Shown here piece by piece: positions 58,592-64,000 of a stretch of DNA of 64,000 bases. The translations under genes and the position numbers were made by a program. Each line of letters opens with the position of its first letter. Within the stretch, counting starts at the first letter, position 1. Origin of the DNA: DASXRA01 sp036502575 (lineage in GTDB: Bacteria; Actinomycetota; Actinomycetes; Mycobacteriales; Jatrophihabitantaceae); the NCBI GenBank assembly GCA_036502575.1, contig DASXYL010000040.1, forward strand, positions 1 through 64,000. Reading direction: 5' to 3'. Below the pieces are notes generated by a model, which saw only the letters and a list, made by a program, of their open reading frames with translations, was not told where the DNA came from and did not search any database.

Positions 58592-59599
58592 ATGAGCACC
58601 GTGACCGACATCGCGACCATCGCCGCCGAGGTGCCCTGGCCGGATCACGAGGCCGAGCAGGCCGCCCGCGAGCACGCCGGCAACCTGGGCGAGCTGGACG
58701 GGCTGGCCGAGTGGCTGGCCGGCGCTCAGGGCAGTTACCCGCCGGCTGATCCCGAACGGGTGCGGGCGCTGGTCTTCGCTGCCGACCACGGCATCGCGGC
58801 GGCCGACGTGTCGACGGCGCCCCCGGACGCCACCCCCGGGTGGGTCGCCGACGTGAGCGGCGGCGCGACGGGGCTGAACGTCCTGGCCGAGCTGGCCGGA
58901 GCGACGGTGCGCGTGGTCGACGCCGGGGTCGGTCAGCCCAGCGGCCGGATCGATCGCGAGGACGCCTTGTCCGCGGACGAGGTCGAGCAGGCGATGCAGG
59001 CCGGCATCGACGTCGCCGATGACGAGATCGACGGCGGCACCGACCTGATCGTCGTGGGCGATCTGGGCGTTGGTGCGACGACTATCGCCGCGGTGCTCGT
59101 CTCGGTGATCACGAACACCGAGCCGGTGAAGGTGGTGGGACGCGGCGGCGGTGACGGCATCGACGACGAAACGTGGATGCGCAAGACGACCGCCGTCCGC
59201 GACGCGCGGCTGCGTGCATGGGATGTCCGAGCAGCACCCGTCGATCTGCTGGCTACCGCCGGCGGCGCCGACATCGCGGCGATGGTGGGCTTCCTGATCC
59301 GGGCGGCGGCCCGGCGCACACCGGTGTTGTTGGACGGCGTCGTGGCGACCTCGGCCGCCCTCGTCGTGCAGGAGCTGCAGCCGCGCTGCGTGCGCTGGTG
59401 GCGAGCCGGGCAGCGGACGAGCGAACCCGCCCAGGCGGTGGCGCTGCGCCGGCTCGGCCTGGAGCCGATCCTGGACCTCGGCGTCCAGGCCGGCGACGGC
59501 TCCGGCGCCCTACTGGCGGTGCCGATCCTGCGAGCAGCCGCCCGCACGTCTGGGTCACGGGCGAAGAACTCAAGCGAAGAGCCCGCCGGCCGCGACTGA
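58592..59599 (+). CDS. Second CobT-like phosphoribosyltransferase
   Basis: A 335-residue paralogue of CobT: VFAADHGIAAADVSTAPP, GATGLNVLAELAGATVRVVDAGV, VVGDLGVGATTIAAVL and QAGDGSGALLAVPI. The catalytic Glu of CobT (GEGSGA) is Asp here (GDGSGA), and the sugar-side loop is altered. It may use a different base or serve a non-corrin role. ATG 58592 lies 20 bp after cobS. The last residues and stop (KNSSEEPAGRD) are encoded by the dispersed repeat copy F. Confidence 0.83.
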   Translation: MSTVTDIATIAAEVPWPDHEAEQAAREHAGNLGELDGLAEWLAGAQGSYPPADPERVRALVFAADHGIAAADVSTAPPDATPGWVADVSGGATGLNVLAELAGATVRVVDAGVGQPSGRIDREDALSADEVEQAMQAGIDVADDEIDGGTDLIVVGDLGVGATTIAAVLVSVITNTEPVKVVGRGGGDGIDDETWMRKTTAVRDARLRAWDVRAAPVDLLATAGGADIAAMVGFLIRAAARRTPVLLDGVVATSAALVVQELQPRCVRWWRAGQRTSEPAQAVALRRLGLEPILDLGVQAGDGSGALLAVPILRAAARTSGSRAKNSSEEPAGRD

Positions 59600-59642
59600 T
59601 CTACCCGCGGCCAAGCAGGGTGCCGGACTAAGCCGCGGCGCA
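59573..59642 (+). repeat. Dispersed repeat copy F, tail and extension
   Basis: AGCGAAGAGCCCGCCGGCCG then CGACTG, followed by CCGCGGCCA, GGGTGCC and GCCGCGGCGCA, similar to the extension of copy C. The ATGAGCG head is degenerate. It encodes the last codons and stop of the CobT-like gene. Confidence 0.65.
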
Positions 59643-59725
59643 GGAGCGTGAACCGGCAGTCTCCGGCCACCTTTGCTCTGCTTACCAATACGCATCAGCT
59701 GGACTGAAACGTGGCTCCCGCTAGC

Positions 59726-59773
59726 GATCTTGATATCGATCGCGGCGTATGACCCACTCCGGGTATCAAGATC
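59726..59773. repeat. Inverted repeat in the gap before gcvT
   Basis: GATCTTGATA (59726-59735) and TATCAAGATC (59764-59773) are perfect 10-bp arms with a 28-nt loop. They lie in 59600-59828, between convergent genes, where no protein gene can be supported. AT-richer than its surroundings. Confidence 0.5.
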
Positions 59774-59828
59774 CGTCCCGGCTGGGTGAGTCGGCTTAAC
59801 CGTCCGGCGACTTGAGGCTCGACGGCAC

Positions 59829-60950
59829 CTACCTGACGTGCGACGCCACGAACGGCGGCTTGACGATCCGGACCGGGATCTGCCGGCCCCGCACGTCCAC
59901 GACGACCTCGTCACCCTCGGCAATGCCGGTGCCGCCGGTGCCGCCGGTGCCGAGCAGCGCCAGCCCGATGCCCTTCTTCAGCGTGGGCGAGAACGTCCCG
60001 CTCGTGACCTCGCCGATCTGCTTGCCGTCGGCGTCGAGCACGCTCATATGCGCCCGCGGGATGCCCCGGTCCAGCGCCTCCAGCCCCCACAGCGTCCGCA
60101 CCGGCCCGGCCGCCTTCTCGGCGAGCAGCGCCACGCGCCCCCAGAAGGCGTCCTTGCTCCAGCCGACGGCCCAGCCGGCCCGCGCCTGCAGCGGCGAGAT
60201 GTCCAGCGAGAGGTCCTGCCCGTGCAGCGGATAGCCCATCTCGGTGCGCAGGGTGTCGCGGGCGCCGAGCCCGGCCGGCATGCCGCCCAGCTCGCGAATG
60301 ACGTCGACCAGCGCGTCCCACAACAGCGCGGTGTCGTTCCAGGCCGGGATCAGTTCGTAGCCGTGCTCGCCGGTGTAACCGGTGCGGCAGATCCGCACCG
60401 CGCGCCCGTCGTAGCCGGCCTCGACATAGGCCATGTAGGGCAGCTCGGACGGCAGGCCGAGCCGGCTCAGCACCTCGGCCGAGCGCGGCCCCTGCACGGC
60501 CAGCACGCCGAAGTCCTGGTGCTGGCCGGTGACCGTGATGTCGTCGGGGGCGCCCGCCTCGAGCCGGCGCACCACCTCGGCGGTGTTCGCGGCGTTCGGC
60601 ACCAGGAACACCTCGTCGTCACTGACCAGGTAGGCGATCAGGTCGTCGACCACGCCGCCGGACTGGTCGCAGCACAGCGTGTACTGCGCCTTGCCGGGCT
60701 CGATGCGGCCGAGGTCGTTCGACAGGCAGGCGTTGACGAAGTCCCGCGCGCCGTTGCCTCGAACGGTGGCCTTGCCGAGATGCGACACGTCGAACACGCC
60801 GACCGCCTCACGAACCGCGGCGTGCTCCTTGAGAACCCCGCCGCCGGTCGCGGCGTACTCGATCGGCATCTCCCATCCTCCGAAGTCGGCGAGCTTGGCG
60901 CCGAGGTCGACATGTCGATCGTGCAACGGGGATCGCAGGAGGTCACTCAC
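59829..60950 (-). CDS. gcvT: Glycine cleavage system T protein (aminomethyltransferase)
   Basis: Transfers the methylene of glycine to tetrahydrofolate; 373 residues. ADFGGWEMPIEYA, DVSHLGKATVRG, CRTGYTGEHGYELI, LRTEMGYPLHGQDL and GEVTSGTFSPTLKKGIGLALL are family segments. GTG 60950 was chosen since TAGCGT (complement of 60958-60963) lies 7 nt upstream; a GTG 9 nt earlier is less well placed. Confidence 0.95.
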   Translation of the reverse strand: MSDLLRSPLHDRHVDLGAKLADFGGWEMPIEYAATGGGVLKEHAAVREAVGVFDVSHLGKATVRGNGARDFVNACLSNDLGRIEPGKAQYTLCCDQSGGVVDDLIAYLVSDDEVFLVPNAANTAEVVRRLEAGAPDDITVTGQHQDFGVLAVQGPRSAEVLSRLGLPSELPYMAYVEAGYDGRAVRICRTGYTGEHGYELIPAWNDTALLWDALVDVIRELGGMPAGLGARDTLRTEMGYPLHGQDLSLDISPLQARAGWAVGWSKDAFWGRVALLAEKAAGPVRTLWGLEALDRGIPRAHMSVLDADGKQIGEVTSGTFSPTLKKGIGLALLGTGGTGGTGIAEGDEVVVDVRGRQIPVRIVKPPFVASHVR

Positions 60951-61033
60951 GGCGTGCACGCTACAGAGATCGGTTGGTGCCAATGGCGCCGCAGGCCACC
61001 TGCCGGGCCGACCGGACCGCATAAGCTGCCCGG

Positions 61034-62512
61034 ATGCCTTCGGTCTCTCTCGTCGACGCAACGTCACTGGACAAGGACGCCGCCGTCGTCGTCGGCGTCC
61101 ACGCCGGCCCGGACGGCCCGGTGCCCGAAGCCGGCGCCGCTCCGATCGACCAGGCGCTGGGCGGTCGGCTGTCCGCGGCGCTCACGGCACTGGGCGCGAC
61201 GGGCCAGGCCGACGAGGTTGTGAAGATCGCCACGCTCGGGTTGGCGCCGTTCGGGGTAGTGATCGCCACCGGGCTGGGCGCGGCCAACGGCGCGCTGGAC
61301 CCCGAGCAGGTGCGCCGCGCGGTCGGTGCTGCGCTGCGCACGCTCGGCTCGAACGCCCGGGCGCACATCGCGATCGGCGACGCCGCCACGGCCGGGGCCG
61401 CCGCCGAAGGCGCCCTGCTCGGGGCGTACGCCTACACGCGGTACAAGTCGCAAGCCAAGCCGCCGACGCTGCGTCGAGTGACGATCGGGGTCAGCGACTC
61501 CCGCGATCGGGGGGCCCGAGCCGCGCTTCGCCGGGCCCAGGTCATCGCCGACGCGGTCACGTTCACCCGCGACCTCGTCAACGTCCCGCCCAACGACCTG
61601 TACCCGGACGCACTCGCCACGCGAGGCGCCGAAGCCGGACGCGAGGCCGGCCTCGAGGTCGAGGTGCTCGATGAGAAGGCGCTTCGACGGCAGGGCTTCG
61701 GCGGCATCCTCGGCGTCGGCTCGGGGTCCTCGCGGCCACCACGCCTGGTCCGGCTGCGCTACCTGCCGGCCCGTCCGCGCGGCCGGGTCGCCCTCGTCGG
61801 CAAGGGCATCACGTTCGACTCCGGCGGGCTGAACCTCAAGCCGGGCAGCGCCCTGTCCGGGATGAAGTCCGACATGGGGGGTGCGGCTGCCGTGCTGTCC
61901 GCGGTGATCGCGGCGGCCAAGCTGAAGCTGCCGATCGAGGTGGTCGCCACGCTGCCCATCGCCGAGAACATGATCTCCGGGTCGTCGTACCGGCCGTCGG
62001 ACGTCCTCACCCTGCGCGGCGGCAAGACGCTCGAGATCACCGACACCGACGCCGAGGGCCGGGTCATCCTGGCCGACGCGATCGTGCGGGCCGGCGAGGA
62101 CTCCCCCGACTACCTGCTCGAGATCTCGACGCTCACCGGCGGCCAGGTGGTGGCCCTCGGCACGCGGGTGATCGGCGCGATGGGCGAGGCCGGCTTTCGC
62201 GACCGCGTCGTCGCGGCCGGCAACGCCGCCGGAGAAGCGTTGTGGGGTATGCCGCTGCCCGACGAGCTACGAGCCGGCCTGGATTCGCAGGTGGCCGACA
62301 TCGCCAACCTGCCGAGCGACCGATGGGGCTCGATGCTCGTCGGCGGGCGCTTCCTGGCCGAGTTCGTGCCCGAGGGGGTGCCCTGGGTGCACCTCGACAT
62401 CGCCGGGCCGTCGTGGAACCCGAGCGCCGCGCACGACTACACCCCCAAGGGCGGCACCGGCGCCGGCGCGCGCACCCTCATCGCCGTGCTCGAGGACATC
62501 GTCGCGAACTAG
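61034..62512 (+). CDS. pepA: Leucyl aminopeptidase (M17)
   Basis: A 492-residue cytosolic zinc aminopeptidase. The C-terminal catalytic domain has LVGKGITFDSGGLNLKPG, MKSDMGGAAAVL and the signature DTDAEGRVILADA with metal ligands. ATG 61034 lies 6 nt after TAAGCT (61022-61027), indicating a leaderless mRNA. It ends in a 4-bp CTAG overlap with the convergent small gene. Confidence 0.95.
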   Translation: MPSVSLVDATSLDKDAAVVVGVHAGPDGPVPEAGAAPIDQALGGRLSAALTALGATGQADEVVKIATLGLAPFGVVIATGLGAANGALDPEQVRRAVGAALRTLGSNARAHIAIGDAATAGAAAEGALLGAYAYTRYKSQAKPPTLRRVTIGVSDSRDRGARAALRRAQVIADAVTFTRDLVNVPPNDLYPDALATRGAEAGREAGLEVEVLDEKALRRQGFGGILGVGSGSSRPPRLVRLRYLPARPRGRVALVGKGITFDSGGLNLKPGSALSGMKSDMGGAAAVLSAVIAAAKLKLPIEVVATLPIAENMISGSSYRPSDVLTLRGGKTLEITDTDAEGRVILADAIVRAGEDSPDYLLEISTLTGGQVVALGTRVIGAMGEAGFRDRVVAAGNAAGEALWGMPLPDELRAGLDSQVADIANLPSDRWGSMLVGGRFLAEFVPEGVPWVHLDIAGPSWNPSAAHDYTPKGGTGAGARTLIAVLEDIVAN

Positions 62513-62865
62513 ACGGACGGGCCGGACATGCCGGGCGGCCCGATCTCGCCGTTGGCCTTGCGCTTGGCCGTCCAGTCGCGCATCCGTTGCGGATAGCCGA
62601 CGACGCCGACGTCGTAGAGCGGCACTCCGTGCTTGCGCGCGAAGTCGCGGGCCCCCTGGACGCCGGCCACCCGACGACGCGTCCACTCGCCGGTCGCGGC
62701 CACCAGGACGACGGTGGTTTCGGTCACGGTGGTGCGCGGCTCGATGTAGGCCTCGACACCCGGTCGCGACTTGACGAACTGCACCAGGTGCGCCACATCG
62801 GTCGATGACGCACCCCGCAGCGTGCCGGCCCGCTTGTTCTTCCGGCGACTCAGCAGCCCCACCAC
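62509..62865 (-). CDS. Conserved actinobacterial protein of unknown function
   Basis: A 118-residue soluble protein: SSTDVAHLVQFVKSRPGVEAYIEPRTTVTETTVVLVAATGEWTRRRVAG and LYDVGVVGYPQRMRDWTAKRK. Members of this family sit between pepA and lpdA in many actinobacteria and are labelled oxidoreductase without clear motif. GTG 62865 has a G-rich ribosome site (AAGGGGGGA). Overlaps the pepA stop by 4 bp. Confidence 0.75.
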   Translation of the reverse strand: MVGLLSRRKNKRAGTLRGASSTDVAHLVQFVKSRPGVEAYIEPRTTVTETTVVLVAATGEWTRRRVAGVQGARDFARKHGVPLYDVGVVGYPQRMRDWTAKRKANGEIGPPGMSGPSV

Positions 62866-62995
62866 TCCCCCCTTCGTTAGCCCTGACGATACCGGCGACC
62901 CCTAGGTCGTGACCCAGCCAGCGCCGAGTGTCGCCCGCTGTGTGGTGGGTGCCAAGATGGGAGTAGGCACAGTCCACAAGGGTCAGGAGAACAAC

Positions 62996-64000
<1,005 letters not shown>

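Overview
The window is high-GC, densely packed DNA from an actinomycete (Actinomycetota). The evidence is the actinobacterial respiratory branch (qcrCAB with ctaE, ctaC and ctaF), a PimB-type phosphatidylinositol-mannoside mannosyltransferase, a class II (AroG-type) DAHP synthase, F420-type PPOX and DUF3043/DUF5304 proteins, frequent GTG starts and many leaderless promoters. From memory, the gene order from about 3.5 kb to the right end follows the Mycobacterium tuberculosis Rv2178c-Rv2215 neighbourhood (aroG, Rv2179c-like exoribonuclease, plsC-like, ArsA-like, SRPBCC, fadD15, pimB, NlpC/P60, DEDD/GIY-YIG protein, trpD, ctaE-qcrCAB, ctaC/ctaF, asnB, adoK, IscA-like, cobT/cobS, gcvT, pepA, then a pyruvate dehydrogenase component), with insertions. 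The order Mycobacteriales/Frankiales and relatives is plausible; the species cannot be named from the sequence alone.

Layout. 0-5 kb: a truncated molybdopterin oxidoreductase, then an aromatic leader peptide, a terminator and a type I-beta DAHP synthase; on the minus strand are a lipoprotein, threonine aldolase and a second, class II, DAHP synthase. 5-12 kb: B3/B4 editing-domain protein, TetR regulator with operator and SnoaL-like protein, pirin, a phosphofructokinase with pyrophosphate-type residues, exoribonuclease, acyltransferase, lipase-like hydrolase. 12-17 kb: a redox and ion cluster made of a response regulator fused to a TrxR-like flavoprotein, a cNMP-domain histidine kinase and NhaA fused to a DsbA-like domain. 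17-27 kb: nuclease, glucokinase, ArsA-like ATPase, two SRPBCC proteins, FadD15, PimB, a peptidase MA protein and an NlpC/P60 cell-wall peptidase under a c-di-AMP riboswitch. 27-33 kb: NYN protein, DEDD/GIY-YIG nuclease, Lrp-like protein, trpD. 33-40 kb: the bc1-aa3 respiratory genes. 40-52 kb: a cysteine-desulfurase-like/TusA pair, asnB, GH3 glycosidase, adenosine kinase, IscA, DoxX-Rieske fusion, nadA, DUF3043, lipoprotein, SPFH protein. 52-60 kb: a cobalamin region (cobD, riboswitch, btuFCD, cobT, cobS, cobT-like). 60-64 kb: gcvT, pepA, a small conserved gene and the start of lpdA.

The most unusual feature is the cobalamin region. Uptake (btuFCD) and nucleotide-loop genes (cobT, cobS) look intact. 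Four others (cobD, cbiZ, cobC and cobU) keep recognisable N- and C-terminal ends but lack their middle parts in frame. The three short ones sit inside a chain of overlapping stop/start codons, so they may survive only as translational couplers for cobT and cobS.

Other striking features are at least 20 genes with a TANNNT -10 box 6-8 nt from the start codon (leaderless transcripts), a dispersed repeat with six copies, and a cysteine desulfurase homologue without its PLP lysine. No tRNA, rRNA, CRISPR array, insertion sequence or prophage gene was seen.
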